Positions 7,869 through 17,410 of a stretch of DNA of 64,000 nucleotides are shown here, in pieces. Numbering within the stretch: position 1 is the first letter of the stretch; every line of letters starts with the position of its first letter. The stretch is taken from the NCBI GenBank assembly GCA_028767165.1, contig JARACJ010000012.1, positions 109,030 to 173,029 on the forward strand, read 5' to 3'. The position numbers were made by a program, and so were the translations under genes. The notes beneath the pieces are model-generated. The model had not been told where the DNA came from, ran no database searches, and was given only the letters and a program-made list of their open reading frames with translations. This DNA is from Proteobacteria bacterium DTSAM18. Its GTDB lineage: Bacteria > Myxococcota_A > UBA796 > GCA-2862545.

Positions 7869-9097
7869 AGCAGCATCGCACAGGCCTGGCCGCCGGCGGC
7901 GCAGATGGACACCAGGCCCAGCTTCGCGTCGCGGCGCTTCATCTCGTGTGCCAGGGACAGCACGATGCGGCCGCCGGTGGCGGCGAAGGGGTGGCCGATG
8001 GCGATGGAGCCGCCCATGACGTTGAGGCGGTCCGACGGCACGGAGCCCACCGGATCCTCCTTCCAGCCCTTCTCCCAGGCGGCGAGGTTGCACAGCACCT
8101 GCCCGGCGAAGGCCTCGTGGATCTCGATGAGATCGATGTCGGACAGGCTGAGGCCGTGACGGGCCAGCAGACGGGGCACCGCCACGCCGGGGCCCATGAG
8201 CAGGCCGTCGTTGGGATCGATGCCGACGGTCTCGGAGTCCTTGATCCAGGCGATGGGCTCGAGGCCCTCGGCCTTGGCCCGCTCCCCGCTCATCAGCAGG
8301 ACGAACGCGGCGCCGTCGGTGAGCGGCGAGGAGTTGCCCGCGGTGAGGGTGCCGCTGCCGGAGGTGTCGAACACCGGCTTGAGGCTGGCGAGCTTCTCGC
8401 GGGTGGTGGAGGGCCGCACGATGGTGTCGTGGTCGATGCCGTCGACCGGCGTGATCTCCGCGGTGAGGCGGCCGTCCTCGGTGGCGGCCGCGGCGCGCAT
8501 GTGGGAGCGGTAGGCCAGGCCGTCCTGATCCTCCCGGCTGATGCCCCACTCCTTGACCATCAGCTCGCAGTGCTCGCCCATGGTGAGGCCGGTGCTCGGC
8601 TCCTCGACGCCGGGAAGGCTCGGGCCGAGATCCGCCGGACGGAGGCGGGCGAAGGCCGACAGCTTGCTCTTGAAGTCGCGGGCGGCGGAGGCATCCCGAA
8701 GCGCGGCGGAGGCTCGCTCGGACACCATCACCGTGGTGTTCGACATGGACTCCACGCCGCCGGCGATGCCCACCTCGTGACGGCCGAGGGTGATCGCGTC
8801 CGCCAGGGAGATGAGGGCGCTGGTGCCGCCGATGCAGTTGTCGGTGACGGTGAGCCCGTGGGTGGTGGGACGCAGGCGGGAGCGGAAGATCGCCTCACGG
8901 CCGAGGTGCGGCATGCGGGGGTTGACCACGGTGGTGCCCAGGTGCAGCGCATCGATCTTCGTGGGGTCGACCCCGGACTTGTCGAGCACGCCGTTGACCG
9001 CCGACGCCGCCAGATCGACGGCGGGAATGGTGCGGAAATGGGTGAGCGCCTTGACGAAGGGCGTGCGTGCCCCGCCGACGATGGCCACCTTCTTCAT
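7859..9097 (-). CDS. Acetyl-CoA acyltransferase (thiolase, FadI-like)
   Basis: Thiolases cleave 3-ketoacyl-CoA in beta-oxidation or condense acyl-CoAs. The start at 9097 follows AGGAGG at good spacing and gives MKKVAIVGGARTPF, the usual thiolase N-terminus; length is 412 residues. The nucleophilic Cys is Cys88 in VTDNCIGGTSA, the catalytic His lies in NVMGGSIAIGHPFAATGGR, and the second Cys lies in ICAAGGQACA. The NVMGGSIAIGHPF variant resembles FadI of the anaerobic/trifunctional set rather than FadA. A 3-hydroxyacyl-CoA dehydrogenase at 13630 could act in the same pathway but is not linked. Confidence 0.93.
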   Translation of the reverse strand: MKKVAIVGGARTPFVKALTHFRTIPAVDLAASAVNGVLDKSGVDPTKIDALHLGTTVVNPRMPHLGREAIFRSRLRPTTHGLTVTDNCIGGTSALISLADAITLGRHEVGIAGGVESMSNTTVMVSERASAALRDASAARDFKSKLSAFARLRPADLGPSLPGVEEPSTGLTMGEHCELMVKEWGISREDQDGLAYRSHMRAAAATEDGRLTAEITPVDGIDHDTIVRPSTTREKLASLKPVFDTSGSGTLTAGNSSPLTDGAAFVLLMSGERAKAEGLEPIAWIKDSETVGIDPNDGLLMGPGVAVPRLLARHGLSLSDIDLIEIHEAFAGQVLCNLAAWEKGWKEDPVGSVPSDRLNVMGGSIAIGHPFAATGGRIVLSLAHEMKRRDAKLGLVSICAAGGQACAMLLER

Positions 9098-9271
9098 GGA
9101 GTACCTCCTGCGATGGGCGAAACATACCCCGTGGGGTCGCGTGAGTCCCCGCCCGCCTCGCACGATGAGGTGGTACGGTCATCGCGACCACGGTGCCTCC
9201 CCGCCCCGCTCCGCCTCCGTATCGTCCCCGACCGGCCCCGCCTGGTGCCCGATCCCCCCTGACGGCCCTCC

Positions 9272-11797
9272 ATGACCGACACCCCGTTCGTCGTCCTCGC
9301 CACCCGCGTCGCCCTCGTCGAAGCGGCGCTGACGGCCCTGCCGATGCTGCAGGGACGCTGCGAGGTCCGCCTGTGGGTGGAGCGGCCCCGGGTGCGCCAC
9401 AGCCTGTGGGCCGAGCTGGAGCACGCGCTGCGCACCGCCGAGGACGAGCTGCAGGCCGTGCTGCCCGAGGGGGTGCCCTGGCAGGTGGGCTTCCTGCCGT
9501 CGGTGCCCGAGGTCGAGCTCGACGAGGGCAGCGTGGCCGTCCTCGCCACGGCGCAGATGCGGGGCTTCTGGCTGTCCCTGGCCCACCACCTGCTCGGCAG
9601 CGACGTCCCGGTGCTCTGGCCCGGCACCGGCGGTGCGCCCCGGGACGCGGGGCTCGCGTGGTCCGGCAGGCGCCGGGATCTGCTCCCCCTGGTGCCCTGG
9701 GCCGGCCTCTTCCGGCCCATCGAGGGCACCCTGACCCTGCTCAGCCTGGTGCGCGGCCCGGAGAAGGTCGGCACGCTCCGCCACCTGATGCCCGGGGTCA
9801 TCCCCAAGGACGCCGAGCCCCTGGTGGTGCCCGACGAGGACGTCTCGCTGCCGGAACTGTGCGAGCGGGAGGGCCTCGGCGTGCTCGTGGTCTCCATGGC
9901 CGGCCAGGGACTCGCCCACGTCGCGCTGCTGCGCTGGCTGCTGATGCAGTCCAAGCGGTGGTCGGCCCACCTGCTCCTGGTCCCCGGCGGCAGCACGCCG
10001 CTGGTGGGGGGCTCCCTCGACGCCAGCGACGGCCTCCTGCTCCACCGCAAGGCGGCCCTGACCATCGAGCACCGGGATCTGCTGGAGCGGGCCACCCCCT
10101 TCCACGGCGAGCTCACGTTCCACTCCCGTGGCGAGCTGCTCCAGGACGGCCTGGCCCACTACGGCACGACCGAGGTGTCCGTCCGCAGCGGCCGGGAGGT
10201 CGTGGTGCAGGACGCGGAACACCAGATGGTGCCGGCCAAGGCACGGATCCTGCCGAGGTCGGTGCCCCTCGGCCTGTTCCCCGCCAGCCAGCCGCCGGCG
10301 TCACTCGATCCGGCGCTCAACTGGGTCGCCGTGCGCATGCGGCGCGCCACCTCCCTGCGGGATCTGCGCAAGGCCCTTCCCGAGGGCGTGTACCTGTTCG
10401 ATGCGGCGAGGATCCTGGACGAAGGACACATCGAGGATGCCCCCCACCGGGCCGACACCGTCCGCATGGACCGGGTGGCCAGGCGCATCCGAGGCGCCGG
10501 CTGGGACGTCCGCTTCGTCCACGGCGGCCAGGACGGCCACGGCTACGCCACCCCCAGCGATCCGGACGGCCACCGCGCGCCGTCCTCCGAGGTGGAGGAA
10601 CGCACGGCGGCCGCGCCCTCCTGGGCCGCCAGCCTCGACCTGCAGTGGGACAACCAGGCCACCCGCCGGCAGCTGCTGCAGCACATCCACGAGGCGGAGC
10701 ACCGGGTGAACCTGCAGACCTACATGCTCGAGGAGGGCCACATCGGCGAGGCACTGGTGCAGGCCCTCGGCCGGGCCGCCGAGCGGGGCGTCACCGTGCG
10801 TGTGCTGGTGGACTCCCTCGCCAGCGGCGCCGGCTCCTTCGGTCTGGAGAACCCGGTGGTGCAGGCGCTCGACGCCATCGACGGCGTGCAGGTGGTCCGT
10901 CATCGCCCCGTGCGCACCCTGGGCCTCGTGGAGCTGAAGAACCGCAACCACCGCAAGCTCCTCACCATCGACGGCCGCCTCGCCTGGGTCTCCGGCCGGA
11001 ACATCGGCGACCCCTACTACACGAGCCTGCCGGAGGTGCAGCTGCAGCCCGACACCCACTACCGCGAGGTTCCCTGGCTCGACCTCGGCATCACCGTCAC
11101 GGGTGACATCGTGGAGCACATCGAGGCCTCCTTCCTGCGGGACTGGACCTCCGCCGGCGGCCCCCCCTTCGAGGTCCTTGCGCCGCCCACCCGCGGCGAG
11201 CTGCCGGTGTGGCTCGTGCTCCACGAGGGCCTGGAGGACGCCCACACCCTCGAGGCCTTCCGCCTGCTCATCGACCGGGCCCGGGAACACATCGCCATCG
11301 CCAACACCTTCCCCATCCAGCAGGAGCTGGTCCACGCACTGCTGAAGGCGATGGAGCGGGGGGTGGAGCTCGAGATCCTGGTGGGCAACGTCCGGCCCCT
11401 GCACGGCACCGATGCCGTCGCCCCCTTTCCTGGTGCCGGCACCGGCCGTGACCTGGCCAACGCCGTCATCCACGGCCGCCTGGAGGTGCTCGCCGCCGCC
11501 GGGGCGAAGGTGCGGGAGGCCGGGCTGCTGGCCCCCCCGCCCCTGGGTCGCGTGCTGCCCCACGTCCACGCCAAGGCCCTGGTCGCCGACCGGCACTGGG
11601 TGGCCACCGGCAGCGCCAATTTCGACCTGACGGCCGCCTACTGGGAGTCGGAGGCCCTCGTGGTCGTCGGCTCCACCCGCCTCGCCAAGGAGACGTTGAC
11701 CGTGCTGCGCCGCTGGGGCGAACACGGCCGGGACATGGAGGTGGGAGAAGGCGCCCGCAAGTGGCTGTCGAGGCACTGGCCGGGGCTCGTGGGGTGA
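9272..11797 (+). CDS. Phospholipase D/cardiolipin synthase-like protein with a large unusual N-terminal half
   Basis: The C-terminal half (from about residue 460) has two HKD motifs: NHRKLLTIDGR near residue 557 and HVHAKALVADRHW near residue 765, each followed by the GSxN-type segment (VSGRNIGD, ATGSANFD). This is the cardiolipin synthase/phosphatidyltransferase arrangement. The first 270 residues contain two stretches ending like universal stress protein domains (SVAVLATAQMRGFWLSLAHH, then VPVLW; and GVLVVSMAGQGLAH, then LLLVPGG), so a degenerate tandem USP-like module is possible. The length of 841 is roughly twice that of ordinary cardiolipin synthases. No membrane anchor is evident. Substrate assignment is inference. 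Confidence 0.82.
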   Translation: MTDTPFVVLATRVALVEAALTALPMLQGRCEVRLWVERPRVRHSLWAELEHALRTAEDELQAVLPEGVPWQVGFLPSVPEVELDEGSVAVLATAQMRGFWLSLAHHLLGSDVPVLWPGTGGAPRDAGLAWSGRRRDLLPLVPWAGLFRPIEGTLTLLSLVRGPEKVGTLRHLMPGVIPKDAEPLVVPDEDVSLPELCEREGLGVLVVSMAGQGLAHVALLRWLLMQSKRWSAHLLLVPGGSTPLVGGSLDASDGLLLHRKAALTIEHRDLLERATPFHGELTFHSRGELLQDGLAHYGTTEVSVRSGREVVVQDAEHQMVPAKARILPRSVPLGLFPASQPPASLDPALNWVAVRMRRATSLRDLRKALPEGVYLFDAARILDEGHIEDAPHRADTVRMDRVARRIRGAGWDVRFVHGGQDGHGYATPSDPDGHRAPSSEVEERTAAAPSWAASLDLQWDNQATRRQLLQHIHEAEHRVNLQTYMLEEGHIGEALVQALGRAAERGVTVRVLVDSLASGAGSFGLENPVVQALDAIDGVQVVRHRPVRTLGLVELKNRNHRKLLTIDGRLAWVSGRNIGDPYYTSLPEVQLQPDTHYREVPWLDLGITVTGDIVEHIEASFLRDWTSAGGPPFEVLAPPTRGELPVWLVLHEGLEDAHTLEAFRLLIDRAREHIAIANTFPIQQELVHALLKAMERGVELEILVGNVRPLHGTDAVAPFPGAGTGRDLANAVIHGRLEVLAAAGAKVREAGLLAPPPLGRVLPHVHAKALVADRHWVATGSANFDLTAAYWESEALVVVGSTRLAKETLTVLRRWGEHGRDMEVGEGARKWLSRHWPGLVG

Positions 11798-11804
11798 GGT
11801 CAGG

Positions 11805-13193
11805 TCACTCCACGTAGCCAAGCGCGCGCAGCGCCTGGAGCTCGTCGTCGTTCAACGTCTTGGACTCCACCGGCGCTGCTTCGATCGCGTGATCCTCCAG
11901 GAACTTCTCGAAGGACGCCTGCACGTTCTGGAACAGCGTCTCCATGGTGGAGGCGAGATTGTCGGACTCACCCGGGTCCTTCCCGAGGAGGTACAGGACG
12001 TTGCTGGCGCCCACGCGGTAGTCGATCCACTTCACGTCGTCGGTCCGGAAGAACGCCGGGGCTTGTGCCCACTGGGAGAAGCCCGCCACGACACTGGGCT
12101 CGGTGTCCTCTCCGGACATGACGGGAACGAGCGAACGGCCGTTGACCTCCGGCGCCTGCACACCCGCCAGGTCCGCGAGCGTGGGGAGGATGTCGATGTT
12201 CGAGACGGTCAGATCGGTGGAGCCGTTGGGGATTCCGGGTCCGCGCATGAGCAGGGGGATGCGCAGGATGACGTCGTAGGGGCGTTCGTGGAAGATGACG
12301 TTGTCGCCATGCTCGCCGAAGGCCTCGCCGTGGTCGGCGGTGACGATGACGATGGCGTCATCTCCGCGCTCCGCCTTCCAGGTCTCCCAGATCTTCCGCA
12401 GCCGGGCGTCGTTCTGGTGGAGCTCGCCATCGTAGGCGTTGACGAGGAACTGCATCTCGTCGTCCGAGATGGTCCGTGTGCCCTGGTTGGCCTCGTTCAC
12501 GACGATGAAGTTGTCGAATTGCCCGTTGTCCTTCGTCCCGATGTAGACCTCGGAGAGGGCGTCGTCCCGCCACAGATCATGCGTCGGGTGGGGCTGGTAG
12601 GGTGAGTGCGGGTCGAGGGTGTGCACCATCATCAGGAGCGGCTCGTCGGACGGCGCGGCCTTGATCTCCTGGATGGTGAGATCGTCCATCCTGGCATGGC
12701 CCGTGTTGGGATCCGCCATGCCTCCCTTGTGGATGATGTCCCATCCCCGGTCGAACCCTCCGTGCTTCAGGTGCAGCCATTGTCCCGCAACGAGGACCGT
12801 GCGGTAGCCAGCGCCGGACAACAGCTCGGCGAAAGTGGTGCGGTCAGGGGGAATCGCCATGGGGGATTCGTTGGCGATGCCCGACGACACACCATGGTTG
12901 TGGACGTACAGTCCCGTGAACATGGAGGCCATGGAAGGCAGTGTCCACGGCCCACCCGCGATGACGTTGTCGAAGCGATGGCCGTCGGCCATCAGGTCGT
13001 CCAGAAACGGCGTGGTGTCACGCTCGTACCCGTAGGGAGACAGGTGGTCCGGCCGAGTCGTGTCCCACAGGACCACGAGAATGTCGGGCTGACTGGCCTG
13101 CTTGCCGCCTGCCAAGGCGTCGGGCCCCAGGGACGAAGCGGCCAGGAGGCCCAGGCCCAAGGCGAGACCAGGCCGGGTCAGGAATCGAGTCAT
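11805..13193 (-). CDS. Exported sulfatase-superfamily enzyme with Thr nucleophile position
   Basis: A signal peptide precedes the mature enzyme of about 435 residues. The sulfatase/alkaline phosphatase fold is shown by DILVVLWDTTRPDHLSPYGY (metal Asp residues), TPFLDDLMADG, VTADHGEAFGEHG (metal Asp-His) and the C-terminal LQALRALGYVE typical of bacterial sulfatases. The active-site segment reads GGPWTLPSMASMFTG: Thr stands where sulfatases have Cys or Ser, and Met replaces the usual Arg/His. Formylglycine maturation is therefore unlikely, and the enzyme may be a phosphatase, phosphotransferase or non-canonical hydrolase. The gene is convergent with the phospholipase D-like gene, eight bases apart. 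Confidence 0.85.
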   Translation of the reverse strand: MTRFLTRPGLALGLGLLAASSLGPDALAGGKQASQPDILVVLWDTTRPDHLSPYGYERDTTPFLDDLMADGHRFDNVIAGGPWTLPSMASMFTGLYVHNHGVSSGIANESPMAIPPDRTTFAELLSGAGYRTVLVAGQWLHLKHGGFDRGWDIIHKGGMADPNTGHARMDDLTIQEIKAAPSDEPLLMMVHTLDPHSPYQPHPTHDLWRDDALSEVYIGTKDNGQFDNFIVVNEANQGTRTISDDEMQFLVNAYDGELHQNDARLRKIWETWKAERGDDAIVIVTADHGEAFGEHGDNVIFHERPYDVILRIPLLMRGPGIPNGSTDLTVSNIDILPTLADLAGVQAPEVNGRSLVPVMSGEDTEPSVVAGFSQWAQAPAFFRTDDVKWIDYRVGASNVLYLLGKDPGESDNLASTMETLFQNVQASFEKFLEDHAIEAAPVESKTLNDDELQALRALGYVE

Positions 13194-13629
13194 GCATACA
13201 CCTCTGTCGTCGTGTCGCCGAACGAGGCCCCTTCCTTTCAGGATGGACGCGACGGCGACGTGTCTCTCATCGGTACGACACTATCAGCAGGTCTACACAG
13301 ATGAATGCAATTCACGCCACCGCACCCGTCACCACGTGCGGAAACCACGTCTCCACCCAGCCTTTCAGGCATGCGGCACATCTGCCCCCCAAATGACATA
13401 CATGAAGCCCGTTGTTGCGCACAGCCCATGGATCACCGACCTGCGCCCATCCGGCGGTTCCGACACGATCCGGCAGTCCCCGAGGTGTCCCTCACCGGGT
13501 CACGGTACCCGCAGAGGCGTCGTGGCGGCCGAATGACCACGGCCACACCAGTCTGCAGCCCCAACTCCCCACCAGTCGCCTCCTTCCCTTCCGACCACCC
13601 ACCGACACCCATCCGGACAGGGAGGTCCC
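13194..13629. other. Intergenic region without supported gene
   Basis: This 436-base stretch separates the divergent sulfatase and dehydrogenase genes and should hold both promoters. It is less GC-rich around 13280-13400. I see no convincing operator, RNA or coding signal; a 32-codon reading frame at 13301 lacks a ribosome site. Confidence 0.5.
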
Positions 13630-14562
13630 ATGGACATCGACAAGGTCATGGTCGTCGGCGGCGGCACCCTCGGCAGCCAGATCGCCTGGCAGACAGCGTT
13701 CAGCGGCTTCGAAGTGGTGGTCTACGACAACCACGAGGACTCGCTCGCGCGGTGCCGGGACTTCCACGCCGCGTACGCGCGAACGTTCGTCGACGAGCTC
13801 GGCAAGGACGCGGCCGACGTGGAGGCCGCACAGCGCAGGCTGACCTACACCACCGACATCGAGGAAGCCTGCAGGGACGCCGACCTGGTGAGCGAGTCCG
13901 TGCCGGAGAACCCGGACATCAAGACCGCCGTGTGGTCGATGATCGGCAAGCACATCCCGAAGCACTGTCTGCTCACCACCAACAGCTCCACCATGCTGCC
14001 GAGCATGTTCGCCGACGCCACCGGCGACCCGTCACGGTTCTGCGCGCTGCACTTCGCCAACCCCATCTGGATCGGCAACATCGGCGAGGTGATGCGGCAC
14101 CCCGGCACCGACGACGCCGTCTTCGAGCGGGTGCTCGAGTTCGCCAGGCAGATCGGCATGGTACCCATCCGCATCGAGAAGGAGCAGCCCGGCTACGTGA
14201 TCAACACCCTGCTCGTGCCGTTCCTCACCGCCGGCATGTCGCTCGTGGTGAACGGGGTCGCGAGCGTCGAGGACGTGGACCGGGTGTGGATGATCTCCAC
14301 CCAGGCGCCCATGGGTCCCATGGCGTGGGTTGATCTCGTGGGCATGGTCACGGCCTTCAACGTCTCCATGCTGCTCGCGGAGGCCGACGACGGCTCGACA
14401 TCCGAGATCGCGAAGAAGAACGCCGCCTACCTCAAGGAGCACTTCCTCGACAAGGGCCACCTCGGACGGTCCACCGGCAAGGGATTCTACACCTACCCCA
14501 ACCCGGCCTTCGAGCAGGAGGGCTTCCTCACCGGCGAGGATCTGCTGCAGGGCCAGGACTGA
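13630..14562 (+). CDS. 3-hydroxyacyl-CoA dehydrogenase
   Basis: The 310-residue protein is a stand-alone NAD-dependent 3-hydroxyacyl-CoA dehydrogenase. The N-terminus has the Rossmann motif VMVVGGGTLGSQIA, with Asp in VVVYDNHEDSL as NAD selector. The catalytic region reads ALHFANPIWIGNIGEV, matching the HFxNP block with its catalytic His. The C-terminal helical domain includes GYVINTLLVPFL and ends KGFYTYPNPAF, the usual GxGFYxY closing motif. It would oxidise 3-hydroxyacyl-CoA in fatty acid or butyrate-type metabolism. It is monocistronic here and convergent with an EamA transporter. Confidence 0.93.
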   Translation: MDIDKVMVVGGGTLGSQIAWQTAFSGFEVVVYDNHEDSLARCRDFHAAYARTFVDELGKDAADVEAAQRRLTYTTDIEEACRDADLVSESVPENPDIKTAVWSMIGKHIPKHCLLTTNSSTMLPSMFADATGDPSRFCALHFANPIWIGNIGEVMRHPGTDDAVFERVLEFARQIGMVPIRIEKEQPGYVINTLLVPFLTAGMSLVVNGVASVEDVDRVWMISTQAPMGPMAWVDLVGMVTAFNVSMLLAEADDGSTSEIAKKNAAYLKEHFLDKGHLGRSTGKGFYTYPNPAFEQEGFLTGEDLLQGQD

Positions 14563-14580
14563 ACCGACAACGGCGGCGGT

Positions 14581-15540
14581 TCAGACGCCGTCCGCCACCT
14601 GTTCCAGCGCGACGGTCCGGCGGCGGGCGAGGCGTCCTCCGAGGCTCACCGTGGCCGAGCCCGTGACCACCAGCAGCGCGCCGAGCCAGCCGAGCGCCGT
14701 GATCTGCTCGGGCTGCACCCAGCTCGACCCGAGGGCCGCGAGGACCTGCACGATGACGAGCGTGCCCAGGGGCGTGAGGGTGAGCACGGCGCTCACCCGG
14801 GCGCTCTCCCACAGCTCCATGGCCTTGGCGAAGGCGCCATAGGCCAGCACGGTGTTCAGCCCCAGGTACAGCACGGCCCACAGCGCCTCGCCCCGCAGGG
14901 AGACCAGCGCCGGACCATCGACCATGGGCAGCATCAGCACGGTGCCCATCGTGTAGGTGAACAGCAGCACGCCCTGGCCGCCCACCTGGGACGACACCTT
15001 CTTCTGCAGCAGCGCGTAGGCGGCCCAGGCCACGGCGGCGAGCACGATGACCGTGGAGCCGAACAGGTAGTCGCCCGCATGGGCGAACATGGCGGAGAGC
15101 TGATCCCGGAAGAACATGCCCATGCCGCTCAGGAGCACACCGAGCCCCATCCACTGCACCCGGTTGAAGCGCTCCCCGAAGAACACCACCCCGCCGAGCC
15201 CCATCAGCAGGGGCGCGGTCTGGATGATGATCTGGGCATTGGCCGGGGTCGTGTGGTGCAGGCCCACCAGGTACAGCAGGTAGTTGCCCATCAAGCCGAG
15301 GGCCGCGGCGATCAGCACCAGCCAGACCTTCCCCGGGAGATCCCGGCGCAGCGGCGACCGCCCCGTGACCTTGAGCATCACGGCCGTGGCACCCATGGCG
15401 AAGGCGAACCGGAACCAGGTGAGCGTGTAGGCGTCGATCTGCCCGAGGGCGAGCTTGGCGGCCACGGGTAGCGTGGCCCACAGGAACACGGTGGAGCCGG
15501 CGAGCACGAGGCCCAGGCGCCAGTCGTTGGAGTGCGGCAT
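14581..15540 (-). CDS. EamA/DMT-family transporter (paralog of 16436-17410)
   Basis: This protein of about 319 residues has ten hydrophobic segments arranged as two EamA repeats, for example LGLVLAGSTVFLWATLPVAAKLAL at the start and VLAALGSSWVQPEQITALGWLGALLVVTG near the end. It belongs to the drug/metabolite transporter superfamily, which exports amino acids or other small metabolites through the inner membrane. ATG 15540 is used; a GTG twelve bases upstream is the alternative. It is clearly related to the second EamA gene at 16436-17410 (shared SYTLTWFR/AYTLTWFR and FFGERF segments), so the pair reflects duplication. Confidence 0.88.
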   Translation of the reverse strand: MPHSNDWRLGLVLAGSTVFLWATLPVAAKLALGQIDAYTLTWFRFAFAMGATAVMLKVTGRSPLRRDLPGKVWLVLIAAALGLMGNYLLYLVGLHHTTPANAQIIIQTAPLLMGLGGVVFFGERFNRVQWMGLGVLLSGMGMFFRDQLSAMFAHAGDYLFGSTVIVLAAVAWAAYALLQKKVSSQVGGQGVLLFTYTMGTVLMLPMVDGPALVSLRGEALWAVLYLGLNTVLAYGAFAKAMELWESARVSAVLTLTPLGTLVIVQVLAALGSSWVQPEQITALGWLGALLVVTGSATVSLGGRLARRRTVALEQVADGV

Positions 15541-15856
15541 GACAGCGTCCACGGCACCCGCCGGGCGGCGGATGAGGAAGGAGGGAGGCTGCCCATAGCC
15601 CGCCTCACGCGGTGCGGGGTGGACACAAAACGTCAGATGGGCAGACGGCGGCAGAATTCACCACCGCGACACCGGGACGCCCAGGGACCGAATTTTCCTG
15701 ACATACACCACATCCGGTCCAGATCGGAGCCTGGCACCTGCCATCCTTCGTGCCGAAGAAATCCTCTCGGTGTCTCCGCGCCCCGGCGTCCGGTCCCGGC
15801 GACCGCCCCCACTGCTACAAACGTCCCAGGACCGCCCCACGTGACCTGGAGACCCC
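15541..15856. other. Intergenic region between divergent genes, nothing recognised
   Basis: These 316 bases separate the EamA gene from the divergent barrel-like gene. They include a less GC-rich stretch near 15640-15740 that may hold promoters. No clear regulatory site, repeat or RNA is visible. Confidence 0.4.
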
Positions 15857-16414
15857 ATGCTGACGCTGCTGAGCCTCCTGCTGAACCCCGCCCAGGCCGA
15901 CGCCACCGTGTTCCGTACGCCCGAGCCGCTCGACTACGGCATGGCCGTCGAGTACACCCGGCTGAGCAACGGCGCCTGGATCACCCCCCACGCGGGCTTC
16001 GGGTTCACGTACACCTACCTCGGCCAGTACCTCGAGCTCAGCGGTGCCACCCGGGCCCAGCTGGCCGATCTCGGCGCCGGCTGGAGCCTCAACGGGCACC
16101 TCAGCGGTGGTCCCCTCTTCTCCCTGGCCAACGACGACCTCGGGCTGGCGTTCACGCCCTCCCTCGACTTCGCCTACCGCAGCCCCCACTTCGCCACGAG
16201 CCTCGGCCTCGCAGCCCCGATGCAGGTGATGTTCCTCCACGGCGCCGACGCCGTGTTCCCGGTCCAGGGCGAGGCCCAGTTCCAGTGGATGATCGGCGGC
16301 GGCAACGTGCAGTTCCACATCGGCCTGCTGGGCCGCATGGGCACCCAGTGGGCCCTGCAGGGAAACCCGGCCTTCCGCTGGGAGGCCGGGCTGCTGTTCG
16401 GGTTCAGCGGCTAG
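15857..16414 (+). CDS. Small exported beta-barrel-like protein, function unknown
   Basis: The 185-residue protein starts with a short signal-like segment (MLTLLSLLLNPAQA, then DATVF). The mature part alternates polar and hydrophobic residues with many aromatic and Gly residues (for example HAGFGFTYTYLGQYLEL, LDFAYRSPHFATSLGL and FRWEAGLLFGFSG), as in small outer-membrane barrels. No named family is recognised. It sits between two paralogous EamA transporter genes on the opposite strand; the arrangement is notable but may be fortuitous. Confidence 0.65.
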   Translation: MLTLLSLLLNPAQADATVFRTPEPLDYGMAVEYTRLSNGAWITPHAGFGFTYTYLGQYLELSGATRAQLADLGAGWSLNGHLSGGPLFSLANDDLGLAFTPSLDFAYRSPHFATSLGLAAPMQVMFLHGADAVFPVQGEAQFQWMIGGGNVQFHIGLLGRMGTQWALQGNPAFRWEAGLLFGFSG

Positions 16415-16435
16415 CGCACCAGGGGCGCAGGCCCC

Positions 16436-17410
16436 TCAGGAGCGGGCCCACATCCGGCGGCGACGCACGGGCCCCATCCGGGGCACACGCACCAGGGCCT
16501 TGTCGGGGCTCATGCTGCCCACCATCGACCCGAGCACCACCATCATCGCACCGACCCAGCCGAGGGTCGACACGGGCTGGGGCGTGACCAGCGTGCTGCC
16601 CATGGCGGAGAGCCCCTCCACCACGAACAGGGTCGCGAGCGGCGTGAGCGTGAGCACCGCGCTCACCCGGGCGCCGTCCCAGATCTGCATGGCCCTCACG
16701 AACGCCCCGTAGGACAGCACCGTGTTCAGGCCGATGAACACCATGGCTCCCAGCGCGAGGGGCTCCACCTGCAGCACGTCTTCCGGCGTGGACATGGGGG
16801 TGAGCATCAGCGCGCCGACCACGTAGGTGTACATGAGCACGCCGGTGCTGCTGACCTTCTCGGCCAGCTTCTTCTGGATGAGCGCGTAGGACGCCCAGGC
16901 CACGGCGGCGAGGGCCACCAGGAGGCTGCCGTACAGGAAGGCCTCCACCTGCTGCCACAGCGCCTGCAGCTGCTCCTGGAAGAACAGCCCCATGCCCAGC
17001 AGGAGCAGCGTGAAGCCACCCCACTGGGCCTGACCGAACCGCTCGCCGAAGAAGATCACGCCGCCGATGCCCAGCAGGAGCGGACCGAGCTGGCTGACCA
17101 CCTGGGCCGTGCCCGGGTTGCTGTGCTCGAGACCGACCATGTACAGGACGTAGTTGCCGAACAGCCCGAGGGCCGCGGCGGTCAGCATGACCCACACCGA
17201 GCCGCCGAGACGCTTGCGCGTGGGGCGACCGTTGCGCCACAGGTGCCACGACGCCGTGACCACGGCGGCGAGGACCAGGCGGAACCAGGTCAGGGTGTAC
17301 GAATCGACGGCGTCCTGTGCCAGCTTCGCGGCCACGGGGAGGGTTGCCCACAGACACACCGTGGACCCCGCCAACGCGAGGCCCATCCGCCCTTCAGCGG
17401 TGCGCTCCAT
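16436..17410 (-). CDS. EamA/DMT-family transporter (paralog of 14581-15540)
   Basis: The 324-residue protein has ten predicted helices in two EamA repeats; the first helix region (GLALAGSTVCLWATLPVAAK) and the FFGERFGQAQW segment closely match the neighbour at 14581-15540. It would be an inner-membrane metabolite exporter; the substrate is unknown. It is transcribed away from the 2OG oxygenase gene. Both paralogs are intact, arguing for retained and perhaps diverged function. Confidence 0.88.
   Translation of the reverse strand: MERTAEGRMGLALAGSTVCLWATLPVAAKLAQDAVDSYTLTWFRLVLAAVVTASWHLWRNGRPTRKRLGGSVWVMLTAAALGLFGNYVLYMVGLEHSNPGTAQVVSQLGPLLLGIGGVIFFGERFGQAQWGGFTLLLLGMGLFFQEQLQALWQQVEAFLYGSLLVALAAVAWASYALIQKKLAEKVSSTGVLMYTYVVGALMLTPMSTPEDVLQVEPLALGAMVFIGLNTVLSYGAFVRAMQIWDGARVSAVLTLTPLATLFVVEGLSAMGSTLVTPQPVSTLGWVGAMMVVLGSMVGSMSPDKALVRVPRMGPVRRRRMWARS

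Noticed and set aside
13301..13396. Short 32-codon frame in the sulfatase/dehydrogenase gap
   Set aside because: No ribosome site, no hydrophobic or family pattern.
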